DNA from: an uncultured Actinomycetes bacterium
GTDB taxonomy: Bacteria > Actinomycetota > Coriobacteriia > Coriobacteriales > Atopobiaceae
DNA length: 64,000 nucleotides
NCBI GenBank assembly: GCA_900313905.1
Contig: OMTG01000124.1
Location: 23,251 to 87,250 of the forward strand
Direction of reading: 5' to 3'
In this document: piece by piece, positions 34,923-42,944 of the stretch
How positions within the stretch are numbered: the stretch's first letter is position 1
How the letters are laid out: the number at the start of each line of letters is the position of its first letter
Position numbers and translations under genes: made by a program
Notes under the pieces: generated by a model
What the model was told of the DNA's origin: nothing
The model's database searches: none
The model's input: only the letters and a program-made list of their open reading frames with translations

Positions 34923-36257
34923 ATGGGAAAGACCTTGTATCTGTCCTGCGACTCGGGCATCTCCGCCGACATGGTGGTAGGAGCCCTCCTCGACCTCGGA
35001 GGGAACCAGGAGAAGCTGGAATGCGCGCTTGCGAGCCTCCCCCTCGATGGCTATCAGGTGAAGATCTCGAAGAAGACCGTCTCGAGCATCCCGGCAACCG
35101 ACTTCGACGTCGTGCTCGACCACGAGCATGAGAGCCACGACCACGATATGGCATGGCTCTATGGAGATCTCGACCAGAAGAAGCCAGAGCACCATCACCA
35201 CCATGGGCATGAGGAGGAAGGGCACCATCACGGCCACGACGGCGAGGGCCACCGCCATCACCATGAGCACCGCAATCTCGCCGATATCATGAAGATCATC
35301 GATGCCGGCGAGCTCTCTCCCCGCGCCAACGAGCTTGCGAAAAAGATCTTCCGCATCGTGGCAGAGGCGGAATCGCGTGCCCATGGGGTGAGCGTGGATG
35401 AGGTGCACTTCCACGAGGTGGGAGCCGTCGATTCGATTGTCGACACCGTCGCCGCAGCGGTCCTCGTGGACGACCTCGATATCACCGACACAATCGTGGG
35501 CCCCCTGGCTGAAGGGTCGGGGCGCATCCGCACCCAGCACGGCGTCCTTTCCATCCCTGTCCCAGCTGTCACGAACATCGCGATGGCCCATGGGCTCGTG
35601 CTTGCCCCGAACCACCGCGAAGGCGAATTCGTGACGCCGACGGGCGCTGCCATCGCAGCCGCCCTGAAGACGAGAGACGAGCTGCCTGCCGCCTACACGA
35701 TCGAGGCCTCCGGCATAGGGACCGGCAAGCGCGCCTACAAGCCGATCTCCACGGTCCGCGCCCTCCTGATCGTCCCCAGGACCGCACCGGGTACAGGCAC
35801 CGAGAAGGATGCCTGCGGCGGCATGAAGCCGCTCTGGAAGCTCGAGAGCGAGATCGATGATGCGACGGGCGAGACGCTCGGCTATGCCCTGGACCACCTC
35901 TATGCCGCAGGCGTCCTCGAAGCCCACTATGTGCCCATCTACATGAAGAAGAACCGCCCCGCCTGGCAGATCCAGGTGCTCTGCACCGAAGAGCAGCGCG
36001 CCGAGGTGGAGCGCATCCTCTTCGAGGACACGACGACCATCGGCATCCGCCGCTCCCAGATGAACCGCACGACCCTCCCCAGGAGGGAATCTGCAGTCGA
36101 AACCGAGCTCGGCGAGATTGCCGTGAAGGTCGTGACCCTGCCTGACGGACATGAGCGTGCCTATCCGGAATACGATGCCGTGGCACAGGTCGCGAGGCAG
36201 CGCAATCTCCCCTTCCAGGCCGTGATGCGCACGGTCCTCAAGAGCCTCGAAGCATGA
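34923..36257 (+). CDS. larC: LarC, nickel-insertion cyclometallase, single reading frame
   Basis: 444 residues. Inserts nickel into the pincer cofactor with CTP. Motifs fit: the N-terminal CDSGISADMVVGALLDLG, a long His-rich nickel-binding stretch (residues about 63-118, many HH pairs), EVHFHEVGAVDSIVD, PVPAVTNI and TPTGAAI. The C-terminal domain has ETLGYALDHLYAAG. In Lactiplantibacillus plantarum larC is split and needs a programmed frameshift; here it is one uninterrupted frame. A strong terminator follows. Confidence 0.95.
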   Translation: MGKTLYLSCDSGISADMVVGALLDLGGNQEKLECALASLPLDGYQVKISKKTVSSIPATDFDVVLDHEHESHDHDMAWLYGDLDQKKPEHHHHHGHEEEGHHHGHDGEGHRHHHEHRNLADIMKIIDAGELSPRANELAKKIFRIVAEAESRAHGVSVDEVHFHEVGAVDSIVDTVAAAVLVDDLDITDTIVGPLAEGSGRIRTQHGVLSIPVPAVTNIAMAHGLVLAPNHREGEFVTPTGAAIAAALKTRDELPAAYTIEASGIGTGKRAYKPISTVRALLIVPRTAPGTGTEKDACGGMKPLWKLESEIDDATGETLGYALDHLYAAGVLEAHYVPIYMKKNRPAWQIQVLCTEEQRAEVERILFEDTTTIGIRRSQMNRTTLPRRESAVETELGEIAVKVVTLPDGHERAYPEYDAVAQVARQRNLPFQAVMRTVLKSLEA

Positions 36258-36281
36258 GGCAGCCTGCCCCATGGAACAGAT

Positions 36282-36320
36282 AAGGTCCTGCCGGCTCGCA
36301 TGCTGGCAGGACCTTCTTCT
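36282..36320 (+). terminator. Terminator of the larEBC operon
   Basis: AAGGTCCTGCC pairs with GGCAGGACCTT over 11 bp, with a 12-base loop, followed by CTTCTT. The EamA gene converges on it from the other side. Confidence 0.8.
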
Positions 36321-36341
36321 TGTCCATCATTTGGCTGCAGC

Positions 36342-37286
36342 CTAGAGCGCAGGCCGCTCCCCTTCCGCGAGCCTGCGCTCAGCCTCCCTGCTCTCAGGCG
36401 ACGGCATGAGCTCGGTCACGAGCATCGAGGCGAAGATGAGGCCGAAGCCGACGAGGAGCAGGGCCGTCAGCGACTCGTAGCCGAAGAGCACGCTGAAGAG
36501 GACGCCGAAGACGCTCTCGAAGGAGAGGAAGAGCGCCGCTTCGGCAGCAGGCACATGCTTCTGGCCCACGTTCTGGGCAATCGTCGCAAGGCAGCTCGAG
36601 CAGAGCACGAGATAGGCCATCTGCTGCCAGAACTCCGGCGTGAAGGCCGATCCGTCCGGCAGAGGCTCCGTGATGAGGCCGCCTGCCGCGCAGACGATCG
36701 CATAGACGACGAACTGGACGACGGTCAGGGTGATCGGGTCCTCATCCTTCGCAAGGATCGCATAGGATGCGATCTCTGCCGCGAAGAAGCCGGCGCTCAC
36801 GAGCGTCAGGATGTCGCCCCAGCCAATGGCAAGGCTGAGATCGTCCCCCAGGGAGAGGAAGCCCAGGCCTGCCACGCACAGGAGCGCTGCGACCACGTTG
36901 TGGATGGCGGGACGGCGCTTCGCGAAGGCCCAGTAGAAGAACGGCGTCATCACGCAGTAGATGCCCGTGATGAAGGCGTTCCTGCCAGGCGTCGTGCCGA
37001 GGAGGCCGATGTTCTGGATCAGGTAGCCAAGACCATTCAAAAGCCCCGTGATGCCGCCAGCCACCAGGTGGCTGCGATCGAGGTTCTCCGCGATGCGCCT
37101 ATGGCAGATGAGACCCAGGACAATCGCTGCAAGCGAGAAGCGGATGGCAAGGAGCCATGAGGGAGGCACGGCATCGATCGCATCCTTCAGGACGACGAAG
37201 GAGCCGCCCCAGAAGACGGCAGCGGAGAGGATCAGGAGCTTGTAGACAATCGAAGGAAGCTCCTTGCGGGACACGGATTCAGGCAT
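36342..37286 (-). CDS. EamA/DMT-family transporter
   Basis: 314 residues with ten predicted membrane helices in two EamA repeats. The first repeat starts with LSAAVFWGGSFVVLKDAID, a typical EamA opening. The second ends with FLSFESVFGVLFSVLFGYE, the usual SxxPV-like end helix. Members export amino acids, nucleosides or other metabolites. Substrate unknown. It converges with larC and is divergent from the DUF3592 gene. Confidence 0.9.
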   Translation of the reverse strand: MPESVSRKELPSIVYKLLILSAAVFWGGSFVVLKDAIDAVPPSWLLAIRFSLAAIVLGLICHRRIAENLDRSHLVAGGITGLLNGLGYLIQNIGLLGTTPGRNAFITGIYCVMTPFFYWAFAKRRPAIHNVVAALLCVAGLGFLSLGDDLSLAIGWGDILTLVSAGFFAAEIASYAILAKDEDPITLTVVQFVVYAIVCAAGGLITEPLPDGSAFTPEFWQQMAYLVLCSSCLATIAQNVGQKHVPAAEAALFLSFESVFGVLFSVLFGYESLTALLLVGFGLIFASMLVTELMPSPESREAERRLAEGERPAL

Positions 37287-37321
37287 CGGACCAACTCACA
37301 GAAAGCGGCGCAAAAAAGCGT

Positions 37322-37350
37322 TTGAGACTTGTGGACGGGCCTTGTAGTAT
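37322..37350 (+). promoter_or_regulatory. Sigma-70-like promoter for the DUF3592 gene
   Basis: TTGAGA at 37322-37327 and TAGTAT at 37345-37350 are separated by 17 bp, ideal spacing. A small CGTCTCC/GGAGACG hairpin lies at 37372-37391 in the leader, before the GTG start. Confidence 0.55.
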
Positions 37351-37420
37351 ACGGTAAGCAGCTGATATTTGCGTCTCCTGAAACGGAGACGTTGCACAAG
37401 CGCAGAAAGGGTAGGCATAC

Positions 37421-37864
37421 GTGGGCGTCCTCAGCTATCTGACCAGCCAGGAGATGGAAGTGCTCCGCTGGACCTTGCTTGTCCTCTCCCTCCTTCTGAT
37501 CGTGCTCGGGGTCTGGGAGACCATCCATCCGCTCCTCGCCTTCAAGAAGGCCGATGCCACCTTCGTCGCCGCCGAGCATCTTCCGGCTGCGCCCCACATC
37601 TACCATGTGAGCTTCTCCTACGAGGTCGACGGCGAGCCCTATGAGAGCACGACGAGGAACACCTACGACGAGCGCACCGTCGAGCGCAAGTTCAAGGCGA
37701 AGGACCACCAGCGCGTCTACTACCGCAAGAAGGAGCCGACCTATATCAGGACCGGACGGGCCAGCGAGGTCCTGCTGGGCTTTGCCGCCTTCCTGATCGG
37801 TGCTGCCATCCTCGCCTTCGACCTCTGGATCTCAGGCTATATCACGCTCCCTCCCACCCTGTAG
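37421..37864 (+). CDS. DUF3592-like membrane protein
   Basis: 147 residues. A membrane helix at about 16-36 (WTLLVLSLLLIVLGVWE) and another near 121-140 (LLGFAAFLIGAAILAFDL) enclose a compact beta-rich domain (VSFSYEVDGEPYES, then FKAKDHQRVYYRKKEP). This matches the DUF3592 layout; the function is unknown. The start is GTG with AGG six bases upstream, supported by a nearby promoter. A good terminator follows. Confidence 0.75.
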   Translation: MGVLSYLTSQEMEVLRWTLLVLSLLLIVLGVWETIHPLLAFKKADATFVAAEHLPAAPHIYHVSFSYEVDGEPYESTTRNTYDERTVERKFKAKDHQRVYYRKKEPTYIRTGRASEVLLGFAAFLIGAAILAFDLWISGYITLPPTL

Positions 37865-37882
37865 GGAGGACAGATCGCACAC

Positions 37883-37923
37883 AAAGGGGAAGAGGTTCAA
37901 TCTGAGCCTCTTCCCCTTTTCCA
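37883..37923 (+). terminator. Terminator after DUF3592 (bidirectional)
   Basis: A 13-bp stem, AAAGGGGAAGAGG with its complement, is followed by TTTT. On the minus strand it is followed by TGTGTG, so it works mainly rightward, though it also lies beyond the stop of the DJ-1 gene. Confidence 0.85.
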
Positions 37924-37950
37924 TAGGCTTCAAGATGCTGTGTCGATGCC

Positions 37951-38532
37951 TCAGCGGCCCTGCCAGACGATGCGGGGCTTCAGGTCCTCGACGGCCTCAG
38001 GCCCCAGGATCTGCTCCACGATCGCGAAGCCGAAATCGATTGCCGTCCCCATGCCGCGGGAGGTGATGATGTGGCCATCGACGACGACCGGCACCTCCTC
38101 GTAGAGGGCGCCGCCCTCGACGCAGGCATCCTTGAAGTTGGGGTTCGAGGTCGCATGGCGGCCCTTGAGGAGGCCGAGCTTCGCGAAGATCGAGGGCGCC
38201 GCACAGATGGCAGCTATCCACTTGCCCGCATCGGCGAAGGCCACGACCTGGTCTGTGAGCATCTTGCAGTCGCCGAGGTTCACGGTGCCTGGCATGCCGC
38301 CCGGCAGGACGAGCATATCGTAGGCATCGAAGTCGAGCTCCTCGATCGTCTTGTCGGCGACGAGATGGACCTGGTGCGACGACATCACATCGCGCGTGCC
38401 CGTGATCGATACCGTATCGGTCGGGATGCCGGCGCGGTAGAGCAGATCCACCGGGGTCAGCCCCTCGACCTCCTCGAGGCCATTGGCGAGGAACACGGCG
38501 ACTTTCCTGTCTGTAGCCTGCCTGAATGTCAT
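37951..38532 (-). CDS. DJ-1/PfpI family protein (YajL-like)
   Basis: 193 residues. Class I glutamine amidotransferase-like fold of the DJ-1/ThiJ/PfpI family: VAVFLANGLEEVEG with the conserved Glu, LVLPGGMPG, and the nucleophile Cys in IAAICAAPSI. DJ-1 proteins act in stress protection as chaperone, deglycase or glyoxalase; which applies here is unknown. AAAGGAG stands six bases before the ATG. It is divergent from the NifU-like gene. Confidence 0.9.
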   Translation of the reverse strand: MTFRQATDRKVAVFLANGLEEVEGLTPVDLLYRAGIPTDTVSITGTRDVMSSHQVHLVADKTIEELDFDAYDMLVLPGGMPGTVNLGDCKMLTDQVVAFADAGKWIAAICAAPSIFAKLGLLKGRHATSNPNFKDACVEGGALYEEVPVVVDGHIITSRGMGTAIDFGFAIVEQILGPEAVEDLKPRIVWQGR

Positions 38533-38740
38533 CCCTGTCTCCTTTCAGGTCGTTTTGCTATCCTCACCATTGTAGCTCTGCGGCCGTTCGCGCCGCTTTC
38601 CTGTTGTTCTGCACGGCCACTTTCCAACTCTTGCAAATTTGGAATGGCACAGAATCAGGTTCGCGGTATCATCGACCTAGCAAGCTATGCTTCGGGCCAC
38701 AAGGGGTCTGGAGCGCTTTGCGTTTTGGAGAGGAGAATCC

Positions 38741-39475
38741 ATGCAGTATTCCGCAGAAGTGGAGAGGATGTGCCCTGTCGCCAAGGGTGCATACCACGGA
38801 CCTGCACCCATCCCTGAGGAGGGCAAGTGGGTCCAGGCCAAGGAGATCGGTGACATCTCCGGTTACACGCACGGTGTAGGCTGGTGCGCACCGCAGCAGG
38901 GTGCCTGCAAGCTGAGCCTCAACGTGAAGAACGGTGTCATCGAGGAGTGCCTCATCGAGACCATCGGCTGCTCCGGCATGACGCACAGCGCCGCCATGGC
39001 TGCCGAGATCCTGCCGAAGAAGACCATCCTCGAGGCCCTCAACACCGACCTCGTCTGCGACGCCATCAACGTCGCTATGCGCGAGCTCTTCCTCCAGATC
39101 GTCTACGGCCGCACCCAGACCGCATTCTCCGAGGGCGGCCTGCCCATCGGCACCGGCCTCGACGACCTTGGCAAGGGCCTTCGCTCCATGGTCGGCACCA
39201 TGTACGGCACGTCCGTCAAGGGCGCCCGCTACCTCGAGCTCACCCAGGGCTATGTCACCCGCATGGCCATCAACTCCAAGGACGAGATCGTCGGCTTCGA
39301 GTTCCTGAACCTCGGCAAGTTCACTGACGCCGTGAAGGCTGGCACCGACCCGAAGGACGCCGTCCAGGCTGCCATGGGCCACTACGGCCAGTGGGATCAG
39401 GCCGTCAAGTTCATCGATCCGCGCACCGATGAAGAGACGCACGATCCTGAGTCCAAGTTCCCGATCCACGAGTAA
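38741..39475 (+). CDS. NifU/IscU-like iron-sulfur scaffold, GGGtGRT partner
   Basis: 244 residues. The middle resembles a NifU/IscU N-terminal scaffold: IEECLIETIGCSGMTHSAAMAAEIL, with the first cluster Cys in GCSG. A second potential ligand is in the earlier GWCAPQQGACK. It begins MQYSAEVERM with GAGGAG upstream. This gene almost always precedes a GGGtGRT protein gene in anaerobes, as here, 30 bp away, and they probably form a complex. The pathway is not established; cluster handling is inferred from the fold. Confidence 0.85.
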   Translation: MQYSAEVERMCPVAKGAYHGPAPIPEEGKWVQAKEIGDISGYTHGVGWCAPQQGACKLSLNVKNGVIEECLIETIGCSGMTHSAAMAAEILPKKTILEALNTDLVCDAINVAMRELFLQIVYGRTQTAFSEGGLPIGTGLDDLGKGLRSMVGTMYGTSVKGARYLELTQGYVTRMAINSKDEIVGFEFLNLGKFTDAVKAGTDPKDAVQAAMGHYGQWDQAVKFIDPRTDEETHDPESKFPIHE

Positions 39476-39505
39476 GTCACGAGACAAGAAAAGGAGGTTC
39501 ACCAC

Positions 39506-40510
39506 ATGGCTGTTACTTTCGAAGGCTACGAGCGCCGTATCGCCCAGATCGACAAGGCGTGCGAGAAGTATGGCATCAAGGATCTCGAGGATGCCCTGAA
39601 GATCTGCACCGACCTCGGCTTCAACCCGTACGACATCACCACGAGCATCCAGTCCATCGCATTCGAGAATGCAAAGTGGGCCTATACGCTTGGCTGCGCC
39701 ATCGCTGTCAAGAAGGGTGTCAAGACCGCTGCTGAGGCAGCTGCTGCCATCGGCGAGGGCCTGCAGGCCTTCTGCGTCCCTGGCTCCGTTGCAGACGACC
39801 GCAAGGTCGGCCTCGGCCACGGCAACCTGGGCGCCATGCTCCTCGGCGAGGACACCGAGTGCTTCGCCTTCCTCGCTGGCCACGAGTCCTTCGCTGCTGC
39901 TGAGGGCGCCATCGGCATCGCCAACAACGCCAACAAGGCCCGCAAGAAGCCGCTCCGCGTCATCCTGAACGGCCTCGGCAAGGACGCCGCCCAGATCATC
40001 GCCCGCATCAACGGCTTCACCTACGTGAAGACCCAGTTCGACTACTACACCAGCGAGCTCAAGGTCGTGGAGACCATCCCGTACTCCGACGGCCCGCGTG
40101 CCGCCGTCAACTGCTACGGCGCCGACGACGTCCGCGAGGGCGTTGCCATCATGTGGCACGAGAACGTCGACATCTCGATCACCGGCAACTCCACCAACCC
40201 CACGCGCTTCCAGCACCCCGTCGCGGGCACCTACTTCAAGGAGCGCGTCCTGGCCGGCAAGAAGTACTTCTCCGTCGCCTCTGGTGGCGGCACTGGCCGT
40301 ACCCTGCACCCGGACAACATGGCTGCCGGCCCTGCCTCCTACGGCATGACCGATACCATGGGCCGCATGCACTCCTCCGCCCAGTTCGCAGGCTCCAGCT
40401 CCGTGCCGGCTCACGTCGATATGATGGGTCTCATCGGCATGGGCAACAACCCGATGGTCGGCTGCACCGTCGCCTGCGCAGTCGCTGTCGAAGAGGCAAT
40501 GAACAAGTAA
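39506..40510 (+). CDS. GGGtGRT protein
   Basis: 334 residues. The family-defining SGGGTGRTLHP segment is near residue 258. Other conserved stretches are GLGHGNLGAMLLGEDTE, HESFAAAEGAIGIANNANKARK and TGNSTNPTRFQHPVAGTY. The family is widespread in strict anaerobes and of unknown biochemical role. It is paired with the NifU-like scaffold upstream, and a perfect terminator closes the operon. AGGAGG precedes the ATG. Confidence 0.92.
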   Translation: MAVTFEGYERRIAQIDKACEKYGIKDLEDALKICTDLGFNPYDITTSIQSIAFENAKWAYTLGCAIAVKKGVKTAAEAAAAIGEGLQAFCVPGSVADDRKVGLGHGNLGAMLLGEDTECFAFLAGHESFAAAEGAIGIANNANKARKKPLRVILNGLGKDAAQIIARINGFTYVKTQFDYYTSELKVVETIPYSDGPRAAVNCYGADDVREGVAIMWHENVDISITGNSTNPTRFQHPVAGTYFKERVLAGKKYFSVASGGGTGRTLHPDNMAAGPASYGMTDTMGRMHSSAQFAGSSSVPAHVDMMGLIGMGNNPMVGCTVACAVAVEEAMNK

Positions 40511-40534
40511 GCCTCGTGGCATAGCATCTGCGAA

Positions 40535-40565
40535 GCCGCCCCTCCAGACGGAGGGGCGGCTTTTT
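40535..40565 (+). terminator. Terminator of the NifU-like/GGGtGRT operon
   Basis: Perfect 11-bp GC stem, GCCGCCCCTCC with its complement, tetraloop AGAC, then TTTTT: a textbook intrinsic terminator. Confidence 0.95.
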
Positions 40566-40729
40566 GCTGCTCAGAGCCTTGTGCAAGGCTGCACGCTTGC
40601 GCTACACTTTTTGGAGCAACTTCAGTTTTGCATCCTTTTCCCTTCCCGCCTTCCGGGAAGCAGCTGCCACCTTCCACACAGATTCCTGCGCGTGCTGCAT
40701 GGAACATCCCTGTGTTCTTGATGTTTGCG

Positions 40730-40758
40730 TTTCAATGGTTTTCCGTGAACGGTAGTAT
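40730..40758 (+). promoter_or_regulatory. Possible promoter for the MIP channel
   Basis: TTTCAA and TAGTAT are 17 bp apart in an AT-richer stretch just upstream of the channel gene. The -35 is weak. The remaining gap of about 230 bp upstream of the gene shows nothing else. Confidence 0.35.
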
Positions 40759-40803
40759 ATTCGCCGCGGATAGCAAATATTGGGCTCGAGACAAGGAGAC
40801 AAG

Positions 40804-41529
40804 ATGCCCTATAACATTCTGGCAGAGTTTGGCAGCACAGCGCTCATGATCGTGTTCGGTGTCGGCGTGCACTGCGACACGGTCCTCAAGAACTCAAAGT
40901 ATGAGGGCTCGGGCCACATGTTCGCAATCACGACCTGGTCCTTCGGCATCTCGGTCTGCCTCTTCATCTTCGGCGGCTCCATCTGTATGAACCCGGCCAT
41001 GGCGCTGGCACAGTGCATCCTCGGCCTCGTGCCCTGGTCCATGTTCATCCCCTACGTGATCGCAGAGATGCTCGGCGGCTTCGTCGGCGCCGTCCTCGCC
41101 TGGTTCCTCTACAAGGATGAGTTCAAGGCTTCCGAGGGCAAGGTCGACCCGGTCGCCCAGCGCAACATCTTCTCCACGAACCCCGTCGAGAACAACATTC
41201 CGCATGACTTCTTCTGCGAGGCCTTCTGCACCTTCTTCTTCATCACCGGCATCCTCGCAATCGCCCACTACGCCGGCGACAACCTGCTCCTGTGCGCCAT
41301 CTGCGTCGGCCTCCTTGTCTGGGCCATCGGTATGGGCATGGGCGGCATCACGGGCTTCGCAATGAACCAGGCCCGCGACCTTGGCCCCCGCATGGCCTAC
41401 CAGCTGCTCCCGATCAAGAACAAGGCAGACAACAACTGGAAGTACGGCCTGACGGTCCCGGGCATCGCCCCCTTCGTCGGAGCTGCACTCGCGGCGCTCT
41501 TCGTCCACGGCTTCCTTGGCCTCTTCTAG
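40804..41529 (+). CDS. MIP-family (aquaglyceroporin-like) channel
   Basis: 241 residues with six hydrophobic helices. The first half-helix motif is normal (MNPAMALAQ). The second reads NQARDLGPR, so the conserved Pro of NPA is Gln, while the Arg of the selectivity filter remains. MIP proteins pass glycerol, water or, in the LarD branch, lactic acid. With larEBC 5 kb upstream a lactate role is conceivable, but nothing in the sequence decides it. AGGAG fixes the start. Confidence 0.85.
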   Translation: MPYNILAEFGSTALMIVFGVGVHCDTVLKNSKYEGSGHMFAITTWSFGISVCLFIFGGSICMNPAMALAQCILGLVPWSMFIPYVIAEMLGGFVGAVLAWFLYKDEFKASEGKVDPVAQRNIFSTNPVENNIPHDFFCEAFCTFFFITGILAIAHYAGDNLLLCAICVGLLVWAIGMGMGGITGFAMNQARDLGPRMAYQLLPIKNKADNNWKYGLTVPGIAPFVGAALAALFVHGFLGLF

Positions 41530-41563
41530 GCGATTTGAGGGACAGAGCCACTCCCTGACACGC

Positions 41564-41597
41564 AAGGCCCGCGCCCATAGCGACGCGGGCCTTTTCT
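41564..41597 (+). terminator. Terminator of the MIP channel gene
   Basis: AAGGCCCGCG pairs with CGCGGGCCTT and is followed by TTCTC. The IS element inserted three bases beyond the end of this feature, and the duplicated target overlaps the T run. Confidence 0.85.
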
Positions 41598-41600
41598 CAT

Positions 41601-42743
41601 GCCTCTGTTAGACCATCGTTGACATGGACCTGCCTTCCCACCAGCTCCAGAATGGCTGGGGCCTGGCGACCGCATCCGACCTCGTGAGGGCGTAGCGTCC
41701 CTCGGCAGCCTGCCCGGAGAGCATCTCCTCCGCATCCATGTCGGAATGCCGCGCCATCTCGGCCCAGCAGAACCAGGCCAGGTAGTGGCCGGGCCATCTG
41801 GTGGACACCCCATGGAACCTCTGGAGCCATCCCTTCAGCCGCTGGTGCAGGGCATTCACCATGCCGAGCCGGCCGTGCGCGCCAGGCTCCGATTCGATGC
41901 CGGCCGCGCCCAGCCCCGGAAGGACCCTGGCATATCCCTGATGCCCATCGGTGGCGACGAAGCTGCCGTCGACCATGCCATCGAGCGCAGCCGCGAGCCC
42001 GGCGTCCGTGGGCCTGCCCCTGACGCAGATCCTGAGGAAGCAGTCTCCCAGGCTGTTGGCGGCGCAGGCTATGCAGACCTTGCCGGACGATATGCCTCGC
42101 TCATGCACGCAGTGCCCGGAAACATGCGCCTTCCTGGGCATCTTCACCTTCGCCCTCCTGCGGTTCCCCCTGAGGGGCTCGGTGAGGCAGGTGCCGTCGG
42201 CCCCGATGCCGATGCCAGGGCCATGGCGGAACTCCGGGATGCACCTCTCCATGGCCTCGCAGAGCCTGATCCGCATGGACCATGCGGCCCTCAGGCGCAC
42301 ATGGCATGCCTCCGCATCCTTCCGCAGGCTGCAGCCGGACAGCTCGCACCTCACGAACCTGGCCCATGTGCCGGCATCAAGCTTCGGGCACCCCAGGAGC
42401 CCCATCGTCCTGGCGGAGAAGGTCCTGCCGCAGCCCCTGCACATCCACCTCTGCGATCCGTCGCGGCCATGGCCCTTCCTGACGAGATGGCCCGACCCGC
42501 AGCGCGGGCAATGGTCCGGCACGAAGCCCGCATCCGCGATGCCCGCCCGCTCCTTCGCGATGAGCCCCTCGAGGAATCCCGCAAGCCTGATCTTGTCCTC
42601 GTAGCCCAGTTCCTCTGCCAGCTGGAACATGCTTGTAGCCATGCGCCCTCCGTTGTGCTGATGTCTGTGTGGCAGATCGCATCATACGCGGGGGGCGCGA
42701 CGCTATCTCGGGTCCATCATGTCAACCGTGGTCTAACAGAGGC
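41601..42743 (-). mobile_element. Complete IS1595-like insertion sequence
   Basis: 1143-bp element with about 25-bp terminal inverted repeats, an 8-bp target duplication and one intact transposase. The stop codon of the transposase lies inside one inverted repeat. Size, duplication length and the zinc-ribbon transposase fit the IS1595 (ISXO2-like) family. Intact ends and an exact duplication imply a recent insertion, possibly still mobile. Confidence 0.92.
41608..42642 (-). CDS. IS1595-family transposase
   Basis: 344 residues. The N-terminus has a zinc ribbon (CPRCGSGHLVRKG, then CRGCGRTF), as in ISXO2-like transposases. A DDE catalytic domain follows: ADGTCLTE region for the first Asp, FVATDGHQGYARV for the second, and LHQRLKGWLQRFHGVSTRW with the characteristic NxxxHxxLKxW-like end. 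GGAGG stands four bases before the ATG. The gene fills the element and overlaps its inverted repeat at the stop. Confidence 0.92.
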   Translation of the reverse strand: MATSMFQLAEELGYEDKIRLAGFLEGLIAKERAGIADAGFVPDHCPRCGSGHLVRKGHGRDGSQRWMCRGCGRTFSARTMGLLGCPKLDAGTWARFVRCELSGCSLRKDAEACHVRLRAAWSMRIRLCEAMERCIPEFRHGPGIGIGADGTCLTEPLRGNRRRAKVKMPRKAHVSGHCVHERGISSGKVCIACAANSLGDCFLRICVRGRPTDAGLAAALDGMVDGSFVATDGHQGYARVLPGLGAAGIESEPGAHGRLGMVNALHQRLKGWLQRFHGVSTRWPGHYLAWFCWAEMARHSDMDAEEMLSGQAAEGRYALTRSDAVARPQPFWSWWEGRSMSTMV

Positions 42744-42944
42744 TTTCTCATATGCAGCGGAGGCAGCATAGGCGCCTTCCTTCCCCGCCGCCAGCAGCCG
42801 GGATTGAAGAGGGCTTGGCAGGGTGCAGAAGATCTGCCGCTGCCGGCCCCCTCTCCATCCCCTGGCTTTGCCGGCCTCGCAGGAAAAGGCACAGACCCTG
42901 CAGGAGAGCGAGCGCATCCGCCACAAGGATGCCTGCTCCCCGAA

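Larger units (their letters stand above)
41593..42751. repeat. Target duplication and terminal inverted repeats of the IS element
   Basis: TTTCTCAT is present directly before the element (41593-41600) and directly after it (42744-42751): an exact 8-bp duplication. The element ends are inverted repeats beginning GCCTCTGTTAGACCA. The left arm runs 41601-41630 and the right arm 42711-42743 (opposite strand), with a few mismatches and a small offset near the inner end. Confidence 0.95.

Noticed and set aside
34809..36272. 487-codon minus-strand frame across larC
   Set aside because: Antisense to the His-rich larC gene; the composition reflects complementary codons.
38669..40522. 617-codon minus-strand frame across the NifU-like and GGGtGRT genes
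   Set aside because: It is a shadow of two well-recognised plus-strand genes, with low-complexity composition and no ribosome binding site.
40804..41529. Naming the MIP channel larD
   Set aside because: It is not in the lar operon and no feature separates it from other aquaglyceroporins.
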